Shown here: positions 52,461 to 64,000 of the stretch, in pieces
Layout of the letters: every line of letters starts with the position of its first letter
Position numbering within the stretch: position 1 is the first letter of the stretch
Source: Muscardinus avellanarius
Lineage: Eukaryota; Chordata; Mammalia; Rodentia; Gliridae
Reading direction: 5' to 3'
DNA: 64,000 nucleotides
NCBI GenBank assembly: GCA_963383645.1
Contig: OY726564.1
Span: forward strand, 112,084,040 to 112,148,039
Position numbers and translations under genes: made by a program
The notes under the pieces: generated by a model
Told to the model about the DNA's origin: nothing
Seen by the model: the letters and a program-made list of their open reading frames with translations, nothing else
Databases searched by the model: none

Positions 52461-55400
52461 AAACAACTTAATCTCTATATACAGAAAAGACAGATTCACA
52501 TCTGAGTATTAAAACATTTTAATTCTCCAACCACTCACATGCATAATGTTCTTTTACACAGTGTTAAAATAAAGAGGAAAATGCATTTTCATACAAACAG
52601 AATTTCAAGTATACATTAATAGACTCTTCGATTACTAAGCAAGTTGCTAAGATTTCATTCACATTGTTCTTAAAGCTGTTCAACGAGAAAGCTTTTGCTA
52701 AACTGTTTAAATACGTTCATATAAACCCACACCCTAACTCCTCCTTGGAGTCCCCCTCCCCCACCCCAGCCGGCCCTGCCCTCCCCGCCCGCCGCCACCC
52801 TCCAAGATGGACAGCTTCCCGGGAGGAGCCTGAGCGCCTGCACACTGGAGAACGAGCCTGGTCCTAGGTCGACGCGATCCTCCCTCAACTCTCAGCGCTT
52901 CGGTTCTTGCTTGCATTTTAACAAACAAAAACCGTCAGCCCCCCGAAAATGACACAGACGTTTCTATCGATTTGGTCGCTGAGTGAAATTTCTAACACCA
53001 GGGCAGGCATTTCAACTCCTTCGATTTGGTTACGGTTTCTTTTTCCCTTTGGAAGGGAGTGGGGAGGGGAGGCTCAGAAGCCGCTGTTCTGTGCGCTCCG
53101 CTACGACATCGCGGAGCTTAGAGCCCAGCCCGGGTGCTCACCGCTCCGCAGCGGCCTGGCTGCGGGGCCAGGGCAGCCTCTTTCCTTAGGAATTAAAGTG
53201 CATTTTTTCAGTAAATGGGGAGAGGTGGTGGGTCACATGGAAGTGATTATGATTAAAGGAGGGTGAGAGAAATCCTAATCCTATATAGGTACTTATACTT
53301 AAGGTCATAATAAAAACAGATAGATAGTCTTAGGGAACAGATGTGTAAGGCGGCCAGTCCTGCATCCCGTGGTGGGAGCGCCTCCCCGGCCCGCCGACTT
53401 TCCCAGGCATTTTATTATTAATGAAGTAAATGCTGCAAATGAAAGACATAAACCTTTTTTTTTTAGAGGCAAAAACCAGACTGGTAGGTTCTTATAGTTA
53501 AAAATACTCTATCCCGTTCCCTCTCAGGGAAAACACTTTTAGAAACTGATTGTCTGTTGGAGTTGACTCTCCTCGACTGGCAGGCTGTGAGCCGCCGTGG
53601 CCAGGTGAGCTGGCGCTGGCCGGGGCGCGCGGCGCGCGGCTCTGCTGTCAACCGGCCTGGGCGCGTCCCCCCATCTCCGTGGGAGGGCCACCGGAATCTT
53701 ATTCTCTACTCTCCTTTGAATACTGTGCTAGTTCTTGGGGCGAAAAAGCCCAAGAAGAGAAGTCAATGCTACATTGTCAGCTGCAAGAAGAGTGGGCTCA
53801 AGACGCGAGGGCGCTCGTCCTGGATCTGGCCGAGTCCAGTGTGGTCTGCTTTTCACAGTGAGCAGGGAAGGCACATAGCCAGGGGCGGCGGGCAGCGCCA
53901 CCCAGAGCACCAGAGGACACGGCCTCCTTCCAGGCCACGCCTGTCTGAAGGAAACCATGTTTCTGCTACATTGACTTTTTTTTTTTCCAAAACTCTCAAC
54001 TCTTCCCCCTTCTCTTGCCTCTCGGAGGCAGGGCACACACGGGTCCCATCCTGAAGTCCACGCACAGCACCCTCCAGTGAGCCTTAGTCCCGCGGGTGGG
54101 CACACCCCAAAACAGTTTGACTTTAAGGGTTCTGAAAGGAGAAGGAAGCCATTGCTGCTCCTGACTGAACTGGCGAGTCCTTAGGTTCTGCCCTCAGACC
54201 CTAGAATAACGGGGTGGGCTGAGCCTGTGAGCACAGGAGCAGCCGATGAGCCTCGAACAGCCCGAGGCTGCGCCTGCGGCCTACGGCTCGGGACGGGCCT
54301 TGTGTGGGCCACAGGGGAGGACACGTGGCGAAACTGCAGTCAGACCAGTGTTTGTCTAGCTGTTTTGAGAAGGATTCTTAGAGGTTTACGAAGTGGCAAG
54401 CCAACTCATTAGGACAGCCTCGCAGTCTGGTAGGGGATTCGCTTTAGGAGTCGGCTCTGTCCCTTGCTTAAAATTCAGCACGCCTTTCTCCATTTTACTA
54501 TCATCCCTCCCCTGGACCCCCAGATCTTGAATGCAGGGAGGCACAGCTAGCGTGCACAGCCCTCCGCGATGCCCTTAGCGTGAACACGCCGAGGATCTGG
54601 AGCCCGCGGCTGCCTCTCCCTCTGCCTGGCTAACAGGGCGCTGTGCTCAGCAGCACCGGCCCAGAGGCCGCCAGCTCTGGCGCCAGTGACAGCAGGCCTG
54701 CGCCCCTCAGGCGATGCCGTGGCCGGTGCTGGTCCCACCCTGCACTGACCGTCGTTTTCCTCAAGTTCCAGTGACCCACCACTTACAGGCAACACGGGAA
54801 AGACATTTTCTATAATGTCGAGAATACTCCCAGGCAAGCGACTGCTGCGTCTGGACTCGCTCCTCAACACAGATCCCTTCATGAGCGGGAGTCACTGGGG
54901 AGCTGGTCGCTTGATGGGGGGCCTCACTGTTTAGGGCTCACGAGGCAGCTCTTGCTCTGTTACCTCAGGTGGGGTCACCCTGGCAGGTGGCACCCTGCTG
55001 GCGCCGGGGAGGGAAGCGCGGAAGATGTGGGCCCTTACTTGGGAGCTCCTGGGTAGGTCTGCTGTTCTGGAGTGGCTCACTTCACATGTCACATGGAATC
55101 CTCAAACAGCTGCTTCGTTCAGTGAGGGAGACGTGAGAGTCGCTCGACACACAGAAGCCACTAGGAAGACAGTGGCCACCGCCATGTGGCTCAAGGTCAC
55201 CCCAAGGGGACCCTTCTCTCCTCGGTTAAGGACGACGCCAATCTGCTTCCAGGTGGAAACCCGCCAGGTAGCCTCAGCCTGGCTGTTGAAATACCTTCAA
55301 GTGCTCTATTTCAGGTAGCAAAGTTGAGAAACTTCCAAATCACAGATAGAAAGGAAAGTAGATTCTGGAGACCACACTTGAAGCCCCGCTCGGCTTCCTC

Positions 55401-55717
55401 GGCGCACTGTCTTTGGCGTGGAGAGGAAGGGCGTGCGCTGCAGCCTCTCCCTCCAGATTACTGAGCAGGCCGGGGTGAGCGGCTTCCACCTGACCCTGGT
55501 CCTCTACACTGTCATGAGAGCCACGCCTGGGGCATCGGTAGGTACCCCTGTCCAAGCCCGCTGAGGACCACTGACACAGTGACCCCAGCTGCGCTGCACT
55601 TACGAAGCACCTACGCACCTTTTTTCGAGGCTGCTGGGGATGGAGGCGAGGTCTGTGCAAGCTGTGCGTGGCTGCACAGCTGAGCCGCGCTCCCAGCTCG
55701 AGGACGCTTGGTTTTCT

Positions 55718-55800
55718 TTGCGGTGCTGGGGACGGAACCCAGAGGTGCTGCACCACTGAGCTACATCCCCAGCCCTTTTGATTTTGAAACAGGGTCTAAG
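55718..55800 (-). repeat. ID-like piece, reverse
   Basis: GGTGCTGGGGACGGAACC with CACTGAGCTACATCCCCAGC. Confidence 0.7.
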
Positions 55801-56616
55801 GTGAGCAGCATGTCAGGTGTGCACCACAGCACAGTCCTAGGGAGACTTTTGAAGCCCAGGATGCACAACAGACCGACTGGATAATACTCTCTGGAGGGTC
55901 CCGGGCGCAGCCACGATGGGGAACTGCCGGCCAAGCCCGAGGGAGGCGAGAATCGGGGCTCGGGGCTCTGACTTGCCTCAATGAAACCTCACCACTCCTC
56001 ACTCTGTTAAATCAATCACTTCGACCAGTACAGGCAGCAACACTAACAATCAGCTGGGGACTGAAGTGAGGCTGGCCATTAGGTATGCCTTACAGCAGAA
56101 CACGGAGAGGGCTGGCACGAGACTCTGGGCACAGATAAACAACAGGCCCAGGGAGTTCTCCTAAGCGGGGGTTAATTCCTGAGTCTGGCTTGTGGGCCGG
56201 GAACCACAGGATGGACACCAGAGCTGTGGGCAACAGAGTGCTCAGCCCGCCACTCGCCCCAGACTTCACACGCACGCAGGGTGTCTTCTCGGCACCACCC
56301 ACTGTTTGGAATTTTACATCCTCTGTATCCCACACTGCACTGCCGTACCCAGTCAGCAGGAGCGTGAACAGTGACCAGTCGGTACCTGAGACACAGGCAG
56401 CCGCAACTCGAGACATGAAGGGGCCACCCTCTCATGTTTACTCAAACCAGGGGCTGGTGTCCGGACCTTACCTACTGCCAGCCAGAGCAGCGGAACGAGG
56501 AGGGCAGGCGTGCTGGGGGAACGGTCAACTGTGGGCCGCGAGCCCCTCCTGGGCAGTAATGGAGGCCCCGAGTAGGAGAGCAGTTGAATGGCCCACTGGA
56601 TTAAGATAGGGTTGCC

Positions 56617-56828
56617 AGCTGGGCGAGGTGGCGCACGGTTGTAATCCCTGTGCTTGGGAGGCTGAAACAGGAGGATCCAGCCTCAGCTACTTAGTAAAAC
56701 CCTCCAAAACTTAGTGAGACTCTGTTTCAAAATAAAGAATAAAAAATCAGGCTGGGGGTGTAGCCCAGAGGCAGAATGCCCCTGGGTTCCATTCCCAACA
56801 CCACATACACACACACACAAAAAAAAAC
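56617..56828 (+). repeat. SINE inside the candidate minus-strand UTR
   Basis: GCTGGGCGAGGTGGCGCACG to CAACACCACATACACAC, then A-rich. Confidence 0.85.
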
Positions 56829-58327
56829 CCCTCACTACTGAAACAGCATTTCCTGACACCCACAGCGTCTGAGTGAAGCCAGCCTCTCTCGGGGCAATGG
56901 AGAACAAAACAGACTGTCTGGAAACCCTCGCCACGCCTCCATCCTAGGATGCTGGCAGAGGCACATCACCAGGAAATCACGGTTAACATTCCAGGCCCCC
57001 AATGGACTATAAATGACAATTAAAAAAAAATCGCTCCTCAACACGGTTCACATCATTAAAAGGAGCTGGGTGCCTGAATCTTGAAGAGTGAACGCAGGCC
57101 CGCCCCGCTGCACTGGCCCGGCAGGAGCCAGGCCTGGAGCGCGCTGGCAGCAGCAACAGCAAAGGCCGGCGCCTGCGGGAGGGGAAGCGCCGGAGCCCAC
57201 GGCCTCCCCAGCCTCTGCGCTGGGCTGGCTTCCTCTGCTTGCTGCAGAGTGCCACGGTCTCCAGCCTCGTGCTCCAGCCTCATGCTCGGAGGTAGAAGCT
57301 GGAGGGTACAGGAGAGCGGGCGGGCAGACGGCAGCTGGACCGGCCCTGCGAGGCTGCCGGGCCATCCTGACTGCGTCTTGGAGGGAGGTAGAACAGTACA
57401 CTATCTGCCTTCCTGGAACACCTCTTCCTTCCACGCACACATGAAGCTGCACACACGCACCTGGTAACTCACAGCCACGCTGTGACTCGGGGTGACTGCG
57501 CCTCTCCCGGCAGCTGCTTGGCCTAAGTCTTTATCAGCCCCCAGCCCTTCTCGGGCAGATGCAGGCCAAGTCGAGCTTTCCGAGGTCTCTCCTCCTGCCG
57601 GGGTTTTAAACAACTACTTCGCTTTAAAGTCTACATCTTTTGTCTCTAAAGAACAGCTGCACTAAGTGCGTACATTGTGTTATAACATCTTTATAAATAG
57701 AAAAGTGCAAGAAATAATTTTCTTAGCCAAAATACAAAGTTAACAAAAAGCTCTGACAGCCTACTATTAAAGAACTTGACTTTCAGAGTCAACAGTACAG
57801 GGAACAAGGGCTTCTACGCTACCAAGACCATGGTGGATGAGTGAATATATCTAGAAACATTTATGAAAAACATATTAAGAAAATAGCTACACTTCCCACA
57901 AAAGTTACTTGTGTGAACTATCTTTAGTATACCGTTCTGTGTTCAATGCACATGCATATACAGTTGAATTATATTAGTGCTATTTATATTGGACCAGTTT
58001 TCCAAAAAGAAAACAGGCTCACTTTTTAAAAATTCAAGTTACATGATTTAAAATTATTTTTGTAAAAATATTAGAAATACCATATAAATTCTAAATGTTC
58101 CTGCTGTCCGACAGCCATTCCAGAGCCTCACACTTAGTCACCTCTGACTTTTATCTTGGCTTCCAGAGGAGACACCTTTTAAGCTTTGTTCCCTGCACAG
58201 CGTTTCTGCTTTTAAGTGGTTCAACCACTGGAGTTGGGATTCTGTTATTTTATAGTAAACTCAGATTGCCTTCAAACGTGTCGCCCACATCTGGATGAAG
58301 ATGTGGTGAAGAGCAGGTGTCTAAGCC

Positions 58328-58387
58328 TTACGCACTTCTGCTCACTTGGACTGTTGTGATTGGCTTGAAACGGTTAGACTTGGGAGC
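58328..58387 (-). CDS. Candidate terminal coding segment of a convergent minus-strand gene (19 codons, stop TAA)
   Basis: On the minus strand a good acceptor (TTTCTTTCTCTGCAG) ends at 58388. It is followed by one open frame of 19 codons (APKSNRFKPITTVQVSRSA) to a TAA. The other two frames stop early. I do not recognise the peptide. Human synteny places ZBTB37, convergent with SERPINC1, here. The main ZBTB37 product ends differently as I recall it, so this could be an alternative last exon or only an untranslated exon. Confidence 0.3.
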   Translation of the reverse strand, partial: APKSNRFKPITTVQVSRSA

Positions 58388-58726
58388 CTGCAGAGAAAGA
58401 AAGTATTTTTGTCAATCTACCTATTTCCTTTTTCCTGACCTTGTTCTCTTGCAATTTAAGACCATAGAGTCTACTTCCTGAACAACCACCAAATGATTTC
58501 AAAGGTCAAAAAGAATCTAGAGATGGGCCTGAAGAGCTAAAATACAAATATAAGACATTCCCATAGATTATCACAATAAAATTTTCATTCCCTGGGACTA
58601 TATATTCAAAGGCTTTCTCTGTCACAAAGGGTAGATTTTGAGGTAAGTGGATTATACCAGAGTGGAAATGAGGATAAAAAAAAGTTTTAAGGCTCAATTA
58701 TTTTTATTCATTAAAAATTTATCCCA

Positions 58727-59155
58727 GCTGGGTGTGGTGGCGCATGCTTATAATCCCAGTACTTGGGAGGCTGAGACAGGAGGATGGCACAGGTTCAAAG
58801 CCAGCCTCAGCTACTTAGGCTCTCAGCAACTTAGTGAGACCCTGTTTACAAATAAAATATAAAATGGGTCGGGGAGTATAGCCTGGAAGTAGAAAGCCCT
58901 TGGGTTTCATCCCCAGCACCACCACCACCACCACCACCACAACAAATTTATCCCTGCTGGGCATGGTGGCACATGGTTGTAATCCCAGTACTTAGGAGTC
59001 TGAGACAGGAGGATTGCAGGTTTGTGGCCAGCCCCAGCAACTTAGGCCACCTGCAGCACAGTGAGACTCTGTTTCAAAATAAAATAATAAAACAGGGCTG
59101 GGGTGTAGCTCAGAGGTGGAACACCCTTGGGTTCCATCCCTAGTACCACAAAAAA
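58727..59155 (+). repeat. Two SINEs in tandem
   Basis: The first (58727-58943, (CCA)n tail) is flanked by AAATTTATCC copies. The second starts directly after the right copy. Confidence 0.88.
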
Positions 59156-59637
59156 AGTCTCAATCTAATAGATGTTTATGCATAAAAACCTCAAACATTC
59201 CATCTCTGGTTATCCAAGTACAAATGCCAAAGGTGTCTTTTTCCCTCCCAGCATCTTGCAGAGCCCTGTATTTGCAATTCCTGAGGCCTGACTTAGGAAC
59301 AGAGATCTCTTTCTACGTAAAGCCAAGGATGACCAACGAGAGGCCATTGCAGCGGATTCTCCAGAACACACTGCAGGTGGGAAGGACAATCCCACTCTTC
59401 TCTTCTCCTACTGTGCTGATTTGGGGACTATACTCACAGAGTAGACTCAGTACTTCCCCTAGACGACTTCTTAGGGCAGGAATAGTCTCAGTTTCCATCT
59501 AATACAAGTCAGCAAGTGTTTAAACAAAACATCCTAAAGCCGACAAATCTAACCCAAAATAAAAAAACTTTAATGATCTGCTATTTTGAATGAGAGAAGC
59601 TGGTAGCGACTGATAAATTTTAAAAGATTAATGACAG

Positions 59638-59756
59638 CTGGGTGTGGTGGCACATGCCTGCAATCCCAGTACTTGGGAGGCTGAGGCAGGAGATCCAAAG
59701 ACTTGAGGACAGCCTCAGCAGCTCAGCAAGACCCTCGATAATTTAGATTCTGTTTC

Positions 59757-59787
<31 letters not shown>

Positions 59788-59818
59788 TTGTAGCTTGGGC
59801 TCTGTCCAAGGTACCAAA
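59638..59818 (+). repeat. SINE with internal poly-A
   Basis: GCTGGGTGTGGTGGCACATG, an A tract of about 26 near 59757, then a shortened ID tail. Confidence 0.82.
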
Positions 59819-60794
59819 ATATATATAATATAAAACTTGGCAAGAGACTTTTCTGTACGATAAGTATTAAGAATGGGATAAACCAATTCATTTTTAAGAG
59901 GAAAATTATGCCGCAGGAGTGTGGTAGAGAGAGACGGAATGGAGATAAATATAAAGAGTAAAATGTTACTCTCCCAACAACATAACCCGTCCACCCACGG
60001 TAGAAACTCCTCCTGAGAGCAAAGTGGTAGCCATACTGTTTCACACCATCGTTGCTGACTTATTCTAGACTCTGAGGATCTTCTCTACTGGGTCAGAGTC
60101 CGTGCCAGGGCGCACCACACTCCTGGGGAGTGTTCTCGGCTCAGCGCGCACAGCTACCGTGGTGTCCCGGCGAATACGAGCAAACACCACAGCGCGGAAC
60201 GCAGTCCAAAAGGAAACATGGAAATGTCGCCGCAAGAAAGATGAGACTCGGAGGGCGGAGGGGCGAGCTACGGAACACGCTCAGGGTGTGGTCTCGGGCC
60301 TGCTGGGTCCCCGGCTGGCCCGCAGTGGACACAATAAACGGTGTCTATGGACGCTAACAACTGATCACCAAAGAGACGAGGAAACCCCACCCCCACCCCT
60401 AATGCTCCCTCCAAGGCCTTAAAGGTCTCCCAGAGCCCTGACGTGTCCCTCAGAGCGGCAGGGGACTTCCTCTTCCCCCAGCCCTGTGCCGACCTCTGAC
60501 TTCTTCAACCAACAGGGCGGTGGTGAGCCTGAGCTGTAAGAGAACCAACCCCTTGTGTCGGGCCTCGGGGAGGAGAGCCCGGGGAGGGCGACTGCCTTCC
60601 AGAGCGCGCCTGGGGAGTCCCTTGGGCTGCGTGGCAGGCAGGGCCTGAGCCCGCTCTCCCCTCCTCCCTTGCGAGGGTGTGAGCGGTCTGGGTGAGCCGC
60701 GCAGAGCAGCCCAAGCCTACTGAGCGCCGCCAGCCAACGAGCCAGGGCCAGGGCCAGCGGCCGCTGAGGAGCCCATGAAGCGAGTGTGACGGAG

Positions 60795-61170
60795 TAGGAG
60801 AGTCTGGGTTCTGGAGTCAGACTGGCAAATACCGGCTCTGCGATTCATCCGCGTGTAACCGTGGGTTCACTGGCGTCCTCATGTATAAAGTGTGGTGTAA
60901 TCACAACTCCTAGAGGCCGCACAGTCCATTAAGGTGGCGGTGTTAAGACTGTTGAGACTGGTTGTCAAGCTGTGTGTGTTTCTTCCTCCCTACCATGAGG
61001 ATAACAGTGCACCTGCCTTCTGGGAGTGTCATGGTAACATGGACCGTGCCTGGCGCCTGAGCTTCCACAGGGCTGGCTATTCTTAGTACTGCTATTGCCT
61101 CCTATGCTTATCTTGAGGGTCAACGCAGCTACGGCAGTAAAGCGCTTAGCACAGTAGTCCTGGCCTCTTC
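60795..61170 (+). repeat. MIR-like stretch, probably two elements
   Basis: GAGTCAGACTGGCAAATACC ... TCCTCATGTATAAAGTGTGG, and later GTAAAGCGCTTAGCACAGTAG, follow the MIR core and 3' end. Confidence 0.5.
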
Positions 61171-61405
61171 TCTTTGACTTGGTAGCTCCGTCGTGGAAAG
61201 CGAAGGGCTTTTTAAACGCGTACATCCCCGACACCCACCAAGCAGGTTGAAGAGTGTCAAGCCCGGGAAAACACAACTAAAATATGTCTAAAGCTCAGTT
61301 TTGTTAAACAAATTCCAGGCACGTTTTCTGGTACCAAAAAGTACTTAAAATTTATTTAATGAAACAGACTCTTCTAGGTACTACCTACAACTGAGGACAA
61401 GAGAT

Positions 61406-61673
61406 TTAATAAAGAATAAGGATGTTCTCAGGAGATACTTCAACGCTGGCATTATGGGTAACTCCGGTCCCCAGATTCACAGCACGCAAAGCTGTGGTGC
61501 GGGTCATACGCGCTGTCTTAGCTGTTGGGCATTCTAGTCTCCACCACAGAGGACCTGCTGAGGAGACGTGAAAGCAGTCCACACTAGAAAAGGGTTTTCC
61601 CATGAACTCCTCTGCCTTCATGACAGCTCTGCTGTTTAACGCTTTTACAATCTGAGCTAAGGGCTTGCTTTCC
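61406..61673 (-). other. Acceptor-like site followed by an 89-codon open frame, possible unannotated terminal exon
   Basis: On the minus strand CCATCTTGCAG ends at 61674. A frame starting after one split base stays open to TAA at 61408-61406 and begins ESKPLAQIVKALNSRAVMKA. ATTAAA overlaps the stop. I recognise no family, the polypyrimidine tract is weak and no strong donor is present. Chance remains likely. Confidence 0.15.
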
Positions 61674-61868
61674 CTGCAAGATGGAAAATATTTGTTATAA
61701 AGATAACAGGAAAGATATGAGATAAGAAATTTATCTATCTATGTACCTCTTTAAAGGTAAGTGTGGATTTCAAGTGATGGTTACCTCTCAAGCACTGCTG
61801 TGTACCACAGCTGAGAAGACAGTCGGCCTGCACAGCAAAGTTGGATAGATAATCTCTACGAACTTGAC

Positions 61869-61872
<4 letters not shown>

Positions 61873-61900
<28 letters not shown>

Positions 61901-62105
61901 GCAGGTCTGGGGATGGAACCCAGGGGCATTTGACCTCTGAGCTATACCCCCTGCCCTATTTTTTATTCTTTATTTTAAAACCGGGTCTCAGTGAGTTGCA
62001 GAGGGCCTCACTAAGTAGCTGAGGCTGTCCAAGAACAGCGATCCTCCGATCCTCCAGTCTCAGCCTCCCAAGTGCAGGGATTACAAGCCTGTGCACCACC
62101 TGGCT
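61873..62105 (-). repeat. SINE, reverse, with poly-T tail
   Basis: Poly-T (61873-61900), body to TGTGCACCACCTGGC. Confidence 0.88.
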
Positions 62106-63000
62106 AAGGTTTTCTTATCACATCTCTAGCAACAATGACTTCTTTTGGAATGTAACAAATTCCGATGTTTCAAAAGTACTCAAAATATCCAACTCTGGCT
62201 TCTCCTAAGCAAGAAAGCCTGGTTATTTTTTAAGTAAAAGGACTGGCCTTGGGAAAAGCACCATTTAGAAATAAGAAGTCTGCAAGCACTCGCCCAGCCC
62301 GCGAGGCTGGGTCTGTCCCCAGCAGCGCTGCAAAGAAAGCAAAGCAAGACGGCCAGGAAAAGACGAGCGCAAAGAAGGAAAGGCTGCGAATTAGCAAAGA
62401 CGTCATAACGCCTGCAAACTCCAGTGACTGGCTTCAATCTCGGTTTCTCTCACAAGTCCTCCAACCCAGATTAATGGGAATTCCAGGCTGATGAGAAAGG
62501 CAGCCCCCCCGTACCCTGAGAGCCCTCCACTCCTACGGGGTAAGTGCTCCGAGACAAGGCAGACTACAGCTGGATGAGGGTTTCCATGGGTCTGAGGAGA
62601 GACCACGTAAAGCTTACTAATATCCAATCAGAAGAAGGCGATTTTAAGAATAAAGAGGTGTCCTGTCGGAGATGGTCTCTCAACTGAACTTTGCCTATAT
62701 GGGCAGGACTCACAGTAAAAAGTAAAACTCACTGTACTTTTAAAGCATGCCAGAAAACTTTGTTCAGATAAATAACTTAAATTCAGAAGCACATGGGGAG
62801 CAATTACATTCTTTTGCAGCAGGGTTTATTAACCTTAACATTTTGCATTTTCTCTGTATCTGGTATAAGTAACCTATCTGAATAGCAAAAGTAAACATTC
62901 ACATATTAAATATGTAATGGTCCAATATATACTTAGAATTATATACAACAGAGATGAGAAGTCTAAGAAGAATTTGAAATCCTCAGATGTTTCATTATGT

Positions 63001-63227
63001 TTTATTTTATTTATTTATTTATTTGGGTGGTACTGGGGTGTGGGACCCAGGGGCTTTCGACCTCCGGGCTATACTCCTAGACCTATTTTATACTTTATTT
63101 GGAAACAGGGTCTCACTAAGTTGCCGAGAGCCTCACTTAGCAGCTGAGGCTGGCTTCGAACCTGTGTGATCCTCCTGTCTCAGCCTCCCAAGCGCTGGGA
63201 TTACAAGCATGCGCCACCACGCCCGGC
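63001..63227 (-). repeat. Young reverse SINE with 13-bp duplication
   Basis: TTCATTATGTTTT at 62991-63003 and 63228-63240. (TTTA)n forms the tail. Confidence 0.92.
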
Positions 63228-63764
63228 TTCATTATGTTTTAAAACATACAGAAAAAAATAAAAGGAAGGAAGATTTGACTTTTTATTACTCTACATGGGA
63301 ACAGAATGAGTTTGAGGAAATCGAAGATTCACAGTATAGGGAAAAGATAATTGTTTCTAATCTAGAAAAACATCACTTTGAATAAGAATTATTCCTAATA
63401 GAAATTATTTTTGATCTTAGTGGAAAAAATTTATTCTTGCCATCATTATGCAAAACAGTTCAAGTTAACTCAGGGGAATGGCAAAACTTACTTACTTATA
63501 AACACATGCATTTTATGTAAACATGGTGCCCATTTAACCCTACATTACTACGAATTAGACTTATCTGTAAGATTTCTCTTGTTATAAATAACTACTACCC
63601 TAAACTTCACCTGCACCTTTATGGCAAGGACAAATCCTGACCCCATTCTAAATGCCCTCTCAGCATCAGGGGTCCTGCCCAAGGGAGCTGGTGAAGGGTG
63701 GGTGAGGAGCTAAGAGACACGCGAGTCCTTTCAGGAGCCGCGGTCCCAGGTGAGCCCTGAGAAA

Positions 63765-63835
63765 GGGCCGGGACGTGGCTCAGGGGCAGAGGGCTCGCCC
63801 AGCATGCAGGAGGCTCAGTCCTGCAAAACAAACAG
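63765..63835 (+). repeat. ID element, diverged
   Basis: GGGCCGGGACGTGGCTCAGG, GGCTCGCCCAGCATGCAGGA. Confidence 0.6.
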
Positions 63836-64000
63836 CAAAACCAGCCAACCTAGCAAAAGGAAAACCCAGTGATACATGATATGATAGTATGAATTAAAAC
63901 TTCAACTCAACCGTTATGAAGGGGAGTGAGTCTTCCAAATGTAATCTAGGAGACCGCAAGCGTTTCCCGTCAAGTTCCAGATAGTACGTATTCCAGCTTT

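Larger units (their letters stand above)
52500..58327 (-). other. Probable long 3' UTR of a minus-strand gene, perhaps an alternative ZBTB37 transcript
   Basis: The stretch is largely unique, with one full SINE and one ID-like piece in 5.8 kb, while flanking DNA is SINE-dense. Minus-strand poly(A) signals are ATTAAA at about 52518-52523 and AATAAA at 53411-53416. The end would lie about 0.7 kb from the SERPINC1 end, of which some 0.4 kb is SINE. No zinc-finger or BTB coding sequence is visible. GC-rich patches occur at 54.5-55 and 57.1-57.5 kb. The open frames there lack splice or homology support. Confidence 0.35.
58388..64000 (-). other. Region upstream of the candidate minus-strand exon (probable intron)
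   Basis: No recognised exon. It holds SINEs near 58.7-59.15, 59.64, 61.9 and 63.0 kb, an ancient MIR-like stretch near 60.8-61.2 kb, an ID-like piece near 63.77 kb and otherwise unique sequence. Confidence 0.35.

Noticed and set aside
52664..52867. Short plus-strand frames at 52.6-53.3 kb
   Set aside because: They lie in the UTR-like minus-strand region, without homology or conserved start context.
53550..54105. Several 100-165 codon frames on both strands in the candidate minus-strand UTR
   Set aside because: No splice sites, no recognisable domain, and overlapping frames on both strands are typical of GC-rich noncoding DNA.
57048..57467. Overlapping GC-rich frames of up to 134 codons
   Set aside because: Frames are open on both strands with Ala/Gly/Arg/Pro bias and no homology. 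Composition is the cause.
60102..60422. 106-codon plus-strand frame
   Set aside because: No acceptor or donor context and no recognisable family.
62249..62491. Lys/Ser-rich 80-codon frame
   Set aside because: Low complexity, no splice support and unrecognised.
58388..64000. GAS5 snoRNA host or ZBTB37 zinc-finger exons, expected from synteny
   Set aside because: No C2H2 pattern, BTB sequence or box C/D snoRNA was recognised. They probably lie to the right of the window.

Overview
This is a 64 kb piece of nuclear genome from a mammal, most likely a squirrel-family rodent. Roughly a hundred insertions of a composite SINE are visible. Its head is B1/7SL-like (GCCGGGCGTGGTGGCGC) and its tail is ID/tRNA-Ala-like (GTAGCTCAGAGGTAGAATGCCCCTGGGTTC). 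That B1-plus-ID architecture is known from Sciuridae and related rodents, and many copies look young, with intact target-site duplications. No prokaryotic, phage or CRISPR feature is present.

Two protein-coding genes are recognised with confidence, both on the + strand. RC3H1 (Roquin-1) enters from the left in an intron. Its last eleven coding exons lie at 7922-29743 and encode the C-terminal ~686 residues (proline-rich region and C-terminal coiled coil). They are followed by a long, SINE-poor 3' UTR of about 7 kb. SERPINC1 (antithrombin-III) is complete: seven coding exons from 41003 to 51748 give a 460-residue precursor with the reactive-site Arg-Ser bond, four N-glycosylation sequons and most heparin-site residues. 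About 3.5 kb of SINE-dense intergenic DNA separates the two genes.

Downstream of SERPINC1, 52.5-58.4 kb is mostly unique sequence. It reads best as the convergent minus-strand terminal exon and long 3' UTR of a neighbouring gene. Human synteny suggests an alternative transcript of ZBTB37, but no ZBTB37 coding domain is visible, so this is tentative. The last 5.6 kb would be intron of that gene.

The most interesting signals are in the RC3H1 3' UTR. Two hairpins match the constitutive decay element (CDE), the RNA motif that Roquin itself binds, and a perfect 11-bp hairpin lies just after the stop codon. This suggests self-regulation by the encoded protein. Other notable points are a changed P3'-P4' sequence in the antithrombin reactive loop, SINEs inserted within about 15 nt of three 5' splice sites, nested or tandem SINEs sharing target-site duplications, an L1 that keeps its 5' end but lacks ORF2, a G-rich minisatellite just before the last SERPINC1 exon, and a 41-bp duplication against the exon 5 acceptor.

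All boundaries were read by eye from splice signals and remembered protein homology. Repeat ends are approximate.
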